Source: Homarus americanus
Taxonomy: Eukaryota; Arthropoda; Malacostraca; Decapoda; Nephropidae
NCBI RefSeq assembly: GCF_018991925.1
Contig: NW_024751782.1
Span: forward strand, 322,965-386,964
DNA length: 64,000 nt
Direction of reading: 5' to 3'
Shown here: positions 54,242-64,000 of the stretch, piece after piece
Layout of the letters: every line of letters starts with the position of its first letter
Position numbering within the stretch: position 1 is the first letter of the stretch
Made by a program: the position numbers and the translations under genes
The notes under the pieces: model-generated
Database searches by the model: none
What the model was told of the DNA's origin: nothing
Seen by the model: the letters and a program-made list of their open reading frames with translations, nothing else

Positions 54242-54643
54242 CCACTAAGGAAGTGAGAGGGGTGGAGAGACTCAGCCTTCATTCCTCGTCTCCTCGACAA
54301 TCCTCTTCTGGATTTTTAACTCCATTCATAATTGGCTTCCTAACAAGGAGTCGGGACTGAATTGCATATCATTAATCTCCCTACCTGTTGGCCAGTGATG
54401 TTGCGAGACAGGGAGAACACAGTCTTATCTTAATGCTATTTTTTACCATAAAATTTGTTGTCTGGTGAATATAAGATTGATATTTATTTAGATTCACTAA
54501 TTTATATTTAATTAATAAAATAACCTTTTTATTAGTATTCGTTTAAAATTTTTATTTCATACACAATTACCACAAGAAAATAAAGGCATATAATGCTTCG
54601 TTGCGGCTTTGTTATTGAATATCTTTGTTTCTGTTTGCCATCG

Positions 54644-54644
<1 letters not shown>
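54240..54644. other. non-coding, AT-rich
   Basis: Nothing recognised between the CA and TTA microsatellites. Confidence 0.55.

Positions 54645-54704
<60 letters not shown>
54645..54704 (+). repeat. (TTA)n microsatellite
   Basis: 60 bp of perfect TTA units. Confidence 0.95.
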
Positions 54705-56703
54705 GTGAGCTAATCTTCTGGCTGTATTCGTATTACTCAAACTAAACAAGTTGTCCATCCTCGTCTTAACTGTTTAAACCATGTAAGTTATTCTCTTGTT
54801 ATGGTGTAGGCTGGCTGGGTAGGTGCTGGTCCCCTAATGGTTAATATCCACCAGGTAACGTATTTAGTTCTATTTCTGGTAATTTCACTGATGTTTGAGG
54901 CTGTGTTAACTTAATATTCAGGAGGAAATATAACAATAAAAAAAAAGTATCTTTACAGGTGGGGTCGGAACACTGCGGCTCCTGTTGTCTCGGTAGGGTT
55001 GTCAAAGTTCTCCGTCCATTGTGTCATATTGTCAACACAAAATCTGAAATAGACTTTGTTGATTATGTGAGTCATGATTATGAAACGCTATCAACGTTGT
55101 AATTATTGAGGGACAAAATAGGTAATGTGAAATGTACCAAAGTATAATGGTTATTGAACTGGTTATTGTATGGGATAGAATCTAACAAAAGTATTTTTTT
55201 TTTTTTGGGGGGGGGGAGTGTTGGTATTTGTTGTTTAATATTTTGGGAGTGTGTGTGTGTGTGTCTGTCTGTCTGTCTGTCTGTCTGTGTGTGTGTGTGC
55301 GTGCGTGTGTATGTGTGTGTGTGTGTGTATTATTGTGACATTTCGTAGGTCATCTCAACACTCGTCGTCGTTCTTCATGTCCTTCAGAATTCAGTACCAT
55401 TTCATGTCAGTCGGCCAAACACCTCATCCGACATGTCCTGAGAGACCTAGAATTCAGACGTCCATTTGTGCAGAACGACAGTATTGGGTCACATACTGCT
55501 GAACGACTGATACCAACGAGCAAGTGTCAGTGAGCTCCTGGACAAATGTCACAGTGGACCACGCGAGGCTATATAACACGTGCAAGTCAAATTTCTACCC
55601 GACTGGTTGAATGTGTCCTGAGCCCCTGAGGCGACCACAGGAAGACACTTATTGCTACTGGGATAATATTCTGTCTCTCCATTTTGTTAACATTTTGAGG
55701 ACTGTGTTAATTTAATTTATCATCATACTTTAAGCCATCGTCCTCAAAGGTTTATAGTTTAAACCATCGCCCTTAGAGGTTTACCGTAATGTGACTCAGC
55801 TGGTTAGTAATTAACTATTGGCAGGTGAAGAACCAGTATATGCTTTATGATAAATTCTATCTTTAACATTATTGTCGAAGACTCGAATAAAAGACAACGT
55901 TCATGGTTTGTTTTGTGTTGAATATTGTTGATGAGAACCGTAGAAATCTGTTGGCTGGTCTTGTATTGCACTTACTGTAAATATTATGTGCAATATGAAA
56001 ATAATTTACTAACCTCATCTGTTGTTTGGTAATACTGGCTGCTGGTCTTCGAGATCTTTTTGCGTGAGGCCTCCTCATTGGTTGACTCCTGTTATGATTG
56101 AAACACCCGGGAACTCACAACTAAGAGGGTATACAACTTATTCAATAGAACAGAGAAAATTTGCAGTTCACAATTTTCCGGGAGTTCCTGCAGTGTAAAC
56201 ACCATGTCAGTGTTCAGCTCCGAATGTCACCCACACGAGACACTCATTTATTTATACATTCAACATTTTCAACTACATACAAACTTTGACTTTTACAAAA
56301 AAACGTTAAGCAGGAACTTACAGCGACGTATATTGCTGTGCATTCCCCCTCCAAATTTCTTGGAACTAGTTATGATTTTTTATGCTTCTGAATTAAATTA
56401 ACATGCAAACATTATACCAACAATCAGTATGTAAGTACATAAACATTTAAATCTTCAAATATCTCTGGGGCCACAAGCTCAGTTATCCCCAGCGGCTGTA
56501 CCAGCTGACTGTCAAATAACTTCTTGCAAGATAATTTTTGGCTAACCGAGAGTAGAATGTGGTGTTGGAGGAGACAGGTGGTTGTGTTGTACGAGTATGT
56601 AGGGAGCAGGACTGCGGTCAACTTGTTCTTTGGAGATGATGGACAGATAACTCTTCTTGTATGTATATAAGATGGCTGCTTTTATCACGCAGACACACAT
56701 GCA
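54705..56703. other. non-coding, nothing recognised
   Basis: A T run then G run at 55194-55217. Apart from the TG/TCTG microsatellite at 55248-55330, I see no gene, repeat family or RNA motif. Confidence 0.5.
55248..55330 (+). repeat. (TG)n-(TCTG)n compound microsatellite
   Basis: TG units, then about six TCTG units at 55263-55287, then TG with CG and TA interruptions. Confidence 0.95.
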
Positions 56704-56824
<121 letters not shown>

Positions 56825-57206
56825 ACAGGCATACACCTCCATGACGGGACGGAGAAATAGGGTACAGCAACAAATCGTTGCCAATGTTAATATAATGTGA
56901 CAGGTGTTGCCTCCAGTATATTTGTGGGCGTTGGTGGACCAGTCTGGGGGCTTTACCTGCCCCGATATTGGTCGTGACCTAATACTAACTCTCACCTGCG
57001 AAAATTCTGGAACAAAATGCAGTGTTTACCTGTTGTATTAGTTATTTTTGTAAGGTAGAAAATGGTTACCGCAACATAATTATGAAAGGATTGATAGTTT
57101 TATATCAGTTATGCAATTTGATTGAATTGTTTTATCTTGCACTTACAATTGCACTGAATACCTGGGTAGTCTTCGATATATCAGGACTGCTCTTATGAGG
57201 CAATGC

Positions 57207-57207
<1 letters not shown>

Positions 57208-57286
<79 letters not shown>
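57208..57286 (+). repeat. (TA)n microsatellite
   Basis: About 78 bp of TA, followed 10 bases later by a short (GT)n at 57297-57318. Confidence 0.95.
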
Positions 57287-57290
<4 letters not shown>

Positions 57291-57318
57291 GTGTAGTGTG
57301 TGTGTGTGTGTGTGTGTG

Positions 57319-58795
57319 GATATACGTAATTCCCTAAAATTTAGCATAAATTCACAAAATAAATCTAGAGAGGTTGTGATATATATTATTCCAACATTAA
57401 TACAAAATCCAGTGGTTTATTGACCAAGAACTCCATGATGACTGAGGGCAGAAAATATATTATGTAATTTCCAAGTCTTACCGGGGGAAAATGGCATATG
57501 ACGACTTATTCAAGTTCTTGGCTTTATATTAGTTAATTGCATTATGAAGTTCCTCGGAAAAAAAACAATGAGTCTACCAGGTTATTCAAGAATATCAAGG
57601 TACATATATTTATTGCTTTATCGAGCCAGAAAAGTGTGAATATTGCGTGAGGAAAAGTGATTAGGAGCTCTGATATGTACCATCAATTTACATGAGTGGC
57701 AGAGGTTTGGAAGGTATCGGGTAGATGTAACATAATATTGTAGTTTAGGAAGAGAAAATTTAAAGTGTGATATATGGCGAGGAGGAAGAATGAAGGGGAC
57801 CTGGTGATGACTGAGAGGGTGACTGAAAGAGTGTAAGAGATGTTCAGGAAGGAATAAAAGAGACAGAGAATAAGGAAAATAAATGGAAATGTCAGTTAAG
57901 AATAAGAGAAAGAACAATAGGAAAGAAAAGAAGAATTAAGAACCAGGCGCTAACAGTATGAACATCTGCTGAAGGTCACAGATGAGCAAGAGTTATGTGT
58001 ACTATGTAAAGGAGTAAAAATTGTCAGTGTGAAAGAAAACATTATAATTATGATAAGTAAGGAAGAGGATAAAAATACTAAGCAATGATAAGGTTGTTAG
58101 TTGAATAAAAGTGGTCGCTGGAGTAAGGTAGAATAAGGTGATCGGTGACCTTTGACTTATTCTGGCCAACATTTACTGGTGTTTCGCTGTTAATTATCGT
58201 ATTATGCGTGAGAATTTCCTCAACAGCGGTTTATAATTACGATCACTAGAATGACAAACACAACCAACAAACAGAACCGACCAAAGAGACTTAATAAAAA
58301 AAAATGTCGTTGCTGTTAAGTGGTAAAAAGTGGCAATCAACTTGCTTTACCTATCACAAATCACTCACTGCTTGTACTGTACCATATATAAAAAAAAAAA
58401 CCCGAAAGTAAACAAAGTGAGTTACCAAGGCCAGAACCCACACACACACCAATATACGTGACAAATTAAATTTAAGTTTTCATAGACTCACCGACAAAGG
58501 GAGCAGGATAAAACAATATACCATCACTCGAGTCCCACGTTATAAGACATAAACCCACCTACGAGTCATCATCAGATTAGCCTTAAAATAATGAAGGCAG
58601 AAATGTATGTAGTTTGGAATTGGAATAATCTTGTGTGTGATATGCGCTTCATTTCCCCCTCAATTAAGAGTCCATTTGACTGCCAGAGTCCATTTGCAAG
58701 TTGTGGATGGTGTTATTCTGGGGAACCTTTGTGCACGATGTTTACGTGGCGAGGAGAGAGAGTGGGAGGAAAATCTTAAACCTTATTACCATGTT
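57319..58795. other. non-coding, nothing recognised
   Basis: AT-rich. The 99-codon minus frame at 57618-57917 is leucine/serine/phenylalanine-rich with no domain. Confidence 0.5.
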
Positions 58796-59460
58796 TCAGG
58801 GCATCTATATGTAGCTCTGTCACGACCATGTTCCACCACCTCTATTTAGCTCTATTACGACCATGTTCCAGCACCTCTATGTAGCTCTATTACGACCATC
58901 TTCCAGCACCTCTATGTAGCTCTGTCAAGACCATGTTCCAGCACCTCTATGTAGCTCTATTACGACCATGTTCCAGCACCTCTATGTCGCTCTATTACGA
59001 CCATCTTCCAGCACCTCTATGTAGCTCTGTCACGACCATGTTCCAGCACCTCTATGTAGCTCTATTACGACCATGTTCCAGCACCTCTATGTAGCTCTGT
59101 CAAGACCATGTTCCACCACCTCTATTTAGCTCTATTACGACCATGTTCCAGCACCTCTATGTAGCTCTATTACGACCATCTTCCAGCACCTCTATGTAGC
59201 TCTGTCAAGACCATGTTCCAGCACCTCTATGTAGCTCTATTACGACCATGTTCCAGCACCTCTATGTCGCTCTATTACGACCATCTTCCAGCACCTCTAT
59301 GTAGCTCTGTCACGACCATGTTCCAGCACCTCTATGTAGCTCTATTACGACCATGTTCCAGCACCTCTATGTAGCTCTGTCAAGACCATGTTCCAGCACC
59401 TCAATGTAGCTCTATTACGACCATGTTCCAGCACTTTTATGTAGCTCTGTCAGTACCTCG
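58796..59460 (+). repeat. 35-bp satellite with exact 280-bp higher-order repeat
   Basis: About 19 copies of a 35-bp unit (TTCCAGCACCTCTATGTAGC followed by TCTATTACGACCATG). Monomer variants (CCACC, TTTAGC, GTCGC, CATC, CTGTCAAG, CTGTCACG) recur in a fixed order every eight monomers. The 280 bp at 58831-59110 and 59111-59390 appear identical base for base by eye. A diverged third unit starts at 59391 and the array frays by 59460. Confidence 0.95.
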
Positions 59461-59624
59461 TTTCAGCGCTTCTATATAACCCTCTTGACCAATATTTTTG
59501 TCTATGAAATTTTACCTCTGTATTCTCCCTATACATGGATATCTTGTTAGCCTGATCTTTTGATATTACATTACACCTATCAACTTTATTTTTATCTTCT
59601 AATTAATGGGTATATCTTTTTTTA

Positions 59625-61543
59625 TCAATACAAAAAACTCAGATCAAACAACATTGACCCTAAATGGATAAATAATTATTTAAAGAACATTTATTGGACA
59701 AAGGAAGGCTATAGGTTGGAGGATAAATCGTGGCGAAATTTACCTCCGGGATTATTATAAGATATTCGCAGGAAGGGATAAGACCGAGATAAGGAAAGCA
59801 AAGAGGAATAATGAGCTGAGGATAGCAAGGGAAGCGAAGACAAACCTCAAGGGATTCTATCAAATGTATCAAACTAAAACACAAGAAAAGATTGGGCCAA
59901 TACAGTCAGATACCGGCGAGCTAACTGATAACGATGGACAAATGAGCAATAATCTGAAGAAAAAATTTTTCGACAGTTTTCACCACCGAAAATTTAAACA
60001 TAATACCCGAGGCACCGACTCTATTCAGAGATAGTGAAGAAAACAAATTAAGCGAGATAGTAGTGACTAGTAACGATGTTAGTAAGCAAAAAGACAAACT
60101 AAAGCCTTTTAAGTCACCTGGTCCCAATGAGATATTTGCCAGAGTATTAAAGGAATGTAAGGAAGAGCTTAGTATGCCTTTAGCAAAGTTGTTTAACATG
60201 TCCTTAAAAACAGGTGTAGTACCAGAATCCTGGAGGATAGCGAATGTAATACCGATTTTCAAGAAGGGGGATAGATCACTATCCTCTAACTACCGTCCAA
60301 TCAGTCTGACATCAATTGTAGGCAAATTACTGGAATCAATCATTTCAAACTCATTCCCAGCATGGCTTCACAAGCGGGCGTTCATGTCTAACTGATCTAT
60401 TACATCCTTTTCATCAGTTTTCGAATCGGTGGTACGAGAGGCACAATTATAATGTGGTATATCTCGACTTTAGCAAAGCCTTCGACAGAGTCCCCCACGA
60501 AAGACTAATAAGAACGGTAAAAGCACATGGCATTAAAGGTAATATTCTAAAATGGATTAGGGCGTGGTTACAGGACAGGAAACAGCGAGTGAGCATTAAC
60601 GGCACTAAATCCCATTGGAGCAACGTCACTACTGGAGTTCCCCAAGGCTCAGTACTTGGACCATTATTATTTATTATATACATAAACGACATAGATATCG
60701 GCAAAGACAGCAACATAAGTAAATTTGCTGATGACACTAAAATAGGACGTGTAATTAAATCGGACGAGGACTCCGCAAAACTACAGGAAGATCTAAACAA
60801 ATTTTTGAATATTCTGAAAAATGGCAGATGAAATTCAACGTGGACAAATGTAAAGTACTCAGTATAGGAGATGTAAACAGGGAAACCAGATACCAGATGA
60901 ACAACGATGCCATAGAGAAATCCGACTGCGAGAGAGATTTAGGAGTAATGATAAGTAGGAACCTTAAGCCAAGTAAACAATGTGTTTTTGCTCGTGACAA
61001 GGCTAATAAAGTACTTGGGTTCATACAAAGGAGTATTAGTTACAAGACTAGCGAGGTCATCCTAAAACTGTATCTTGCGCTTGTGAGACCACACCTGGAT
61101 TACGCAGTTCAGTTCTGGTCACCGTATTACAGAATGGATATAGAATCCTTGGAAAGAATTTAGAGGAGAATGACAAGACTAATCCCGGGCATTAGGAACC
61201 TTGAGTATAGAGACAGGTTAAAGCATCTTAATTTGCACTCCCTCGAGAGACGTAGAGCGAGGGGCGACCTGATAGAGGTGTATAAGTGGAAGGCAGGGCT
61301 AAACAAAGGGGACATTACAAAGGTACTCAAACTATCCAACCAGGAGCTAACTCGTAACAATGGTTTTAAATTAGACAAATTTAGATTTAGGCGGGAAATA
61401 GGTAAACACTGGTTTGGAAACAGAGTAGTGGATGAATGGAACAAGTTACCAAATATCATCATTAACTCGAATACGCTTAATAACTTCAAACATAGGTTGG
61501 ATGCTTATATGAGCAATAGGGGTTGGGTATAAACGGGACCATT
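59625..61543 (+). mobile_element. LINE E copy 3: longest copy, 5'-truncated
   Basis: It begins inside the linker between endonuclease and RT (SNNIDPKWINNYLKNIYWTK; KRNNELRIAREAKTNLKGFY), then covers the whole reverse transcriptase and C-terminus to YMSNRGWV at 61532. It ends at 61543 inside the usual 3' end (AACGGGAC), where copies 1 and 2 continue for about 60 bp more. It therefore lacks the true 3' terminus and abuts the inverted copy 4. Lesions are frameshifts near 59760, 59990, 60400-60450 and 60830 and one TAG at 61161-61163 where copy 1 has CAG. The family has the DFSKAFDRVPHERL and [13 protein letters not shown] spelling typical of CR1/L2-group LINEs. Confidence 0.9.
60063..61532 (+). 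pseudogene. LINE E copy 3 reverse transcriptase and C-terminal region
   Basis: Frame 1 (60063-60395) has FKSPGPNEIFARVLKECKEE, IPIFKKGDRSLSSNYRPISL and TSIVGKLLESIISNS; a deletion then removes about a dozen residues before FPAWLHKR. Frame 2 (60454-60831) has VYLDFSKAFDRVPHERLIRT (first catalytic D), [20 protein letters not shown] and [12 protein letters not shown] (FADD). Frame 3 (60828-61163, resuming 61170-61532 past one TAG) has the thumb (EKSDCERDLGVMISRNLKPS; SYKTSEVILKLYLALVRPHL) and the C-terminal NRVVDEWNKLPN. All three catalytic aspartates are present in frame 2. Confidence 0.9.
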
Positions 61544-61544
61544 C

Positions 61545-62005
61545 GAAAAATTTGTTTAGATCTTCCTGTAGTTTTGCTGAGTCCTCGCCAGATTTAATAA
61601 CACGTCCTATTTAGTGTCATCAGCAAATTTACTTATGTTGCTGTCTATGCCGATATCTATGTCGCTTATGTATATAATAAATAATAATGGTCCAAGTACT
61701 GAGCCTTGGGGAACTCCACTTGTGACGTTGCTCCAATGGGACTAAGTGCCGTTAATGCTCACTCGCTGTTTCCTGTCCTGTAACCACGCCCTAATCCATT
61801 TAAGGATGTTACCTTTGATGCCATGAGCTTCTACCTTTCTAATTAGTCTTTCGTGGGGGACTCTGTCGAAAGCTTTGCTAAAGTCGAGATATACCACATC
61901 ATAATTGTGCCCCTCGTCCACTGATTCGAAAACTGATGAAAAGAATGTTAATAGATTAGTTAGACAAGAACGTCCGCTTGTGAAGCCATGCTGGGAATCA
62001 CTGAA
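61545..62005 (-). mobile_element. LINE E copy 4: internal RT fragment, inverted relative to copy 3
   Basis: The minus strand from 62005 encodes DSQHGFTSGRSCLTNLLTFF, VVYLDFSKAFDRVPHERLIR and WLQDRKQRVSINGT, then a stop, the [13 protein letters not shown] and FADD region, and ends at KQIF-like residues at 61550. It corresponds to about 60345-60806 of copy 3 with roughly 95 percent identity by eye. It has neither a 5' nor a 3' LINE end, so it is not a normal insertion. Copy 3 and copy 4 form a 460-bp inverted repeat around a 740-bp spacer. Confidence 0.9.
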
Positions 62006-62710
62006 CAATGATGAAGAGATTCAGCAGTGGATCAGATGTGCATCTCAGGACTTTGGCAGACTCCGAAACTGTGTCTTCAGCTATAGGGAGCAGAAATTAC
62101 CTACAAAGTTTCACGTATATCGAGCAGTGGTCCTCCCCACCCTGTTATATCGCAGCGAGACATGGGTCACATACAGGGGGCACCTCAAAGCTGGGCACAC
62201 AAGAGAACAAATGCCAGTATTCTTGCTGACATCAACTGTAGGAGCATCGAAGCTAACATTGCCCATGAACAAATATGCTAGACTGGCCATCTTACTCGCA
62301 TGGATGACAGTAGACTGCCAAAGCAGCTACTTTACAGTCACCTACCGAATAGTAAACGTAACGCCGGCGGGTAATTGAAAAGGTATAAGGGGAGTCTTAA
62401 AACAAACCTTAAAAATTGCCAAATAGACCCTTTCACCCGGGAGACGATTACTTCACACCGTGACGCTTGGAGGAGCACCACACGAGAAGGTGTCAATACT
62501 TTCGAGTTAGCCCAACTACAAACTGAGGCAATCAAGCGCCAACGCCGGAAAGACGCTGCCACCTGCCCCTCCACATGTGCAATTTTGTGAACGACTCTGC
62601 CGGTCCCGTATCGGCCTCTTTAGTCACCTGAAAACTCACCAATGAAGGAGACATCTTTAATAACTCGTATCATAGTATCATAACTGAATGATCGTCATAC
62701 TCGATTTCGA
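62006..62710 (+). mobile_element. LINE F copy 2: C-terminal and 3' end fragment
   Basis: 62018-62140 matches 50138-50272 of copy 1 (SQDFGRLRNCVFSYREQKLP; YRAVVLPTLLY). The ORF continues past the end of copy 1: RSIEANIAHEQ and GHLTRMDDSRLPKQLLYSHL (other frame), LKTNLKNCQIDPFTRETITS, SHRDAWRSTTREGVNTFELA and FCERLCRSRIGLFSHLKTHQ near 62580. It ends with a 3' UTR to CGTCATACTCGATTTCGA (about 62694-62711). The region between RGHLKA (62190) and NASILADI is shortened, an internal deletion with frameshift. The copy is 5'-truncated exactly at its junction with LINE E copy 4. Confidence 0.88.
62375..62640 (+). pseudogene. LINE F copy 2 ORF C-terminus with zinc-finger-like end
   Basis: The frame 62375-62590 encodes a basic segment (KRYKGSLKTNLKNCQIDPFT; FELAQLQTEAIKRQRRKDAA). 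In the next frame FCERLCRSRIGLFSHLKTHQ follows. The C--C...SRIGL-SH---H arrangement resembles a C2H2-type finger found at the end of some non-LTR ORF2 proteins; the usual first C-x2-C spacing looks altered (C-x3-C, finger short). One frameshift separates it from the basic segment. Confidence 0.75.
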
Positions 62711-62715
62711 TTAGT

Positions 62716-62728
62716 AGTAGTAGTAGTA

Positions 62729-62761
<33 letters not shown>

Positions 62762-62766
62762 TGTGT

Positions 62767-62797
<31 letters not shown>
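62716..62797 (+). repeat. compound microsatellite (AGT)n-(GT)n-(GA)n-(GT)n
   Basis: Short AGT run, then GT, GA and GT runs. It follows the 3' end of LINE F copy 2 directly and may have grown from its tail. Confidence 0.9.
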
Positions 62798-63072
62798 GAG
62801 GAAGGCAGGACGAGTGTGAAGGGACCGAGACGCATATAGACACAAGGAACACTAATCATATATACACAGACACGTCTTTGGCTAATTTTGCAAAGCGCTG
62901 AGGAACCAGACTCGTGTTGGATCTGATTTTTCTGCTGATAACCCGTGTGTATGAGTTGAACTTTTACCTCGTGCTATTTTTTTCTTTTTAGTTTTATCAT
63001 TCAAGGAATATTTTGTGTTTAGTTGTAACCTTTATCTAACATTTATCTTGATCTAGTTATAATCGTCAGTTG
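62798..63072. other. non-coding, nothing recognised
   Basis: The 12-mer CTGCTGATAACC at 62933-62944 recurs at 63245-63256 next to the PLE-like hairpin. Confidence 0.5.
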
Positions 63073-63158
63073 TGTAGGTTATGTATAAATGCTACTCGGC
63101 ACAGTAGCTTATTTACCAGGTTGCTACTCGGCACAGTAGCATCGATACATAACCTACA
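63073..63158. repeat. compact inverted repeat with internal duplicated hairpin
   Basis: Outer arms TGTAGGTTATGTAT (63073-63086) and ATACATAACCTACA (63145-63158) are perfect reverse complements of 14 bp. Inside them GCTACTCGGCACAGTAGC occurs twice in direct orientation (63091-63108 and 63123-63140). Each is itself a small hairpin with arms GCTACT/AGTAGC. The arrangement is symmetric and the copies are identical, so it is recent or conserved. Confidence 0.9.
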
Positions 63159-63252
63159 AGTTGATAATTTGTTTCATTCTAATATTTTGTGACGAATTTT
63201 TATTTAATATTACTAAAAAGAAATATACACCGTAAAAGGATTATCTGCTGAT

Positions 63253-63366
63253 AACCATGTAGGAAAAAAACACGAAGTTCCCAAGCGCTTTCGTGTAATT
63301 CACATCTTCAGGGGTGAATTACACGAAAGCGCTTGTGAACTTCATGTTTTTTTTTCCTATGTGGTT
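63253..63366. repeat. PLE-terminus inverted repeat, about 50-bp arms
   Basis: Arms 63253-63302 and 63315-63366 are reverse complements with about three mismatches, around a 12-base loop. Each arm holds the ACACGAAAGCGCTT and CACGAAGTTC blocks also found at the PLE terminus at 47228-47290. On the minus strand across the left arm and loop (63314-63280), the order CCC, CTGAAGA, a short stem-loop, GAAA, AGCGCT, GGG reproduces the layout of a minimal hammerhead ribozyme. Hammerhead motifs are known from PLE terminal repeats. Confidence 0.8.
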
Positions 63367-64000
63367 AACAGCATGTTTAAGAGGGTGAGGGGAGGGGGGG
63401 GGGCAGGAGAAGGGACATATAGGTACCAATGTTTGTTATGTACAGTAACTTTTAACTCGAGTACTTCATTAACACAGTTCCAGCAGCTTATTATGGGTGT
63501 AAAACAGTCAACACATTCTACAGGAAAACATTAAAGAATAACCCCTAAAGGAATATCTTAACTTCCACAAAAGATATCAGAGAGACGTGAAAAGTAAACT
63601 ACCAGAGATCTTAACTGAGGGAGGAGAGGAAATGGAAGTATTCAATCTCCACGGACTAGTGGAGATCCTTGGGTAGAGAGGAAGGAGGCGGCTGGTGGGG
63701 AGTGTGGCGGTGAGTTGGGAGAAAGTTGTTCCTCCTAGTTAAAACTTATTTTCAAGAAGGAAATGGATCTTGTATGATGATAGATTGAGTGGTGTGGGTG
63801 TGATTGGCGAGAGGCGATGTGGAGGTTCCAACTTGACTTTATAATAAGTTGAAAGGAACAGACATTGTGCGCAGTGCAAATATTACTGACTAGTGTAAGT
63901 TAGGTGACTATAATATGTGTGTAAAGTTCCCATTACCATCATATCGTATTTAGAGTTGATTATCCTGCGGATATAAACTTGTGTCTTCATATATAACAAA
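63367..64000. other. non-coding, nothing recognised
   Basis: G-rich patch at 63383-63408. No gene or repeat recognised to the window end. Confidence 0.55.

Overview
This window is intergenic, repeat-dense animal DNA. It most likely comes from an arthropod, and a decapod crustacean is my best guess. The evidence is an interstitial block of the arthropod telomere motif TTAGG (about 1.92-2.05 kb), very many long dinucleotide and trinucleotide microsatellites, purine-rich tracts, several minisatellites, and many decayed non-LTR retrotransposons. The host assignment rests on the TTAGG block and on the overall look of the repeat families, so it is an inference. I find no convincing host protein-coding gene, no rRNA and no functional tRNA. 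Every open frame that encodes recognisable protein belongs to a transposable element, and nearly all are broken by frameshifts, stops or deletions.

Layout, left half. 0.55-1.29 kb is a terminal-inverted-repeat element carrying a tRNA-Ala-like SINE. 1.92 kb is the TTAGG block and 3.1 kb an 18-bp minisatellite. 6.1-8.1 kb is a long inverted repeat enclosing a minus-strand LINE 3' end with an RNase H domain. 8.1-8.55 kb is a LINE 3' fragment. 8.63-11.46 kb is a decayed hAT DNA transposon whose transposase can only be read across several frames. 11.7-13.4 kb is a Jockey-like LINE (minus), 14.9-15.3 kb another LINE tail (plus), 25.5-28.0 kb a third larger LINE (minus), and 28.45-29.0 kb a second copy of the 8.1 kb LINE tail with an internal 42-bp tandem expansion.

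Layout, right half. 30.98-31.53 kb is the first of four copies of one LINE family, here called E. 32.85-33.73 kb is a 22-bp satellite. 34.28-37.7 kb is the best preserved element, a near full-length endonuclease plus reverse-transcriptase LINE (minus). 37.8-39.8 kb holds purine tracts. 43.1-44.3 kb is LINE E copy 2. 44.88-45.42 kb is a Helitron Rep-domain fragment. 46.8-47.2 kb holds SINE-like units between TA microsatellites. 47.23-47.72 kb is a Penelope-like element (PLE) 3' end. 47.7-50.28 kb is LINE F copy 1. 58.8-59.46 kb is a 35-bp satellite with an exact 280-bp higher-order repeat. 59.6-62.0 kb holds LINE E copies 3 and 4 in opposite orientation, and 62.0-62.7 kb LINE F copy 2. 63.07-63.37 kb holds two compact inverted-repeat structures; the second matches the PLE terminus and has a hammerhead-ribozyme-like core.

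The genes do not cooperate in a pathway. What the window records is successive transposon insertion, nesting and decay, plus local satellite amplification. The items most worth following up are the exact 280-bp satellite higher-order repeat, the cryptic hAT transposon, the PLE terminus with hammerhead-like core, the Helitron fragment flanked by direct repeats, and the inverted LINE E pair. I see no clear sign of a previously undescribed functional system.
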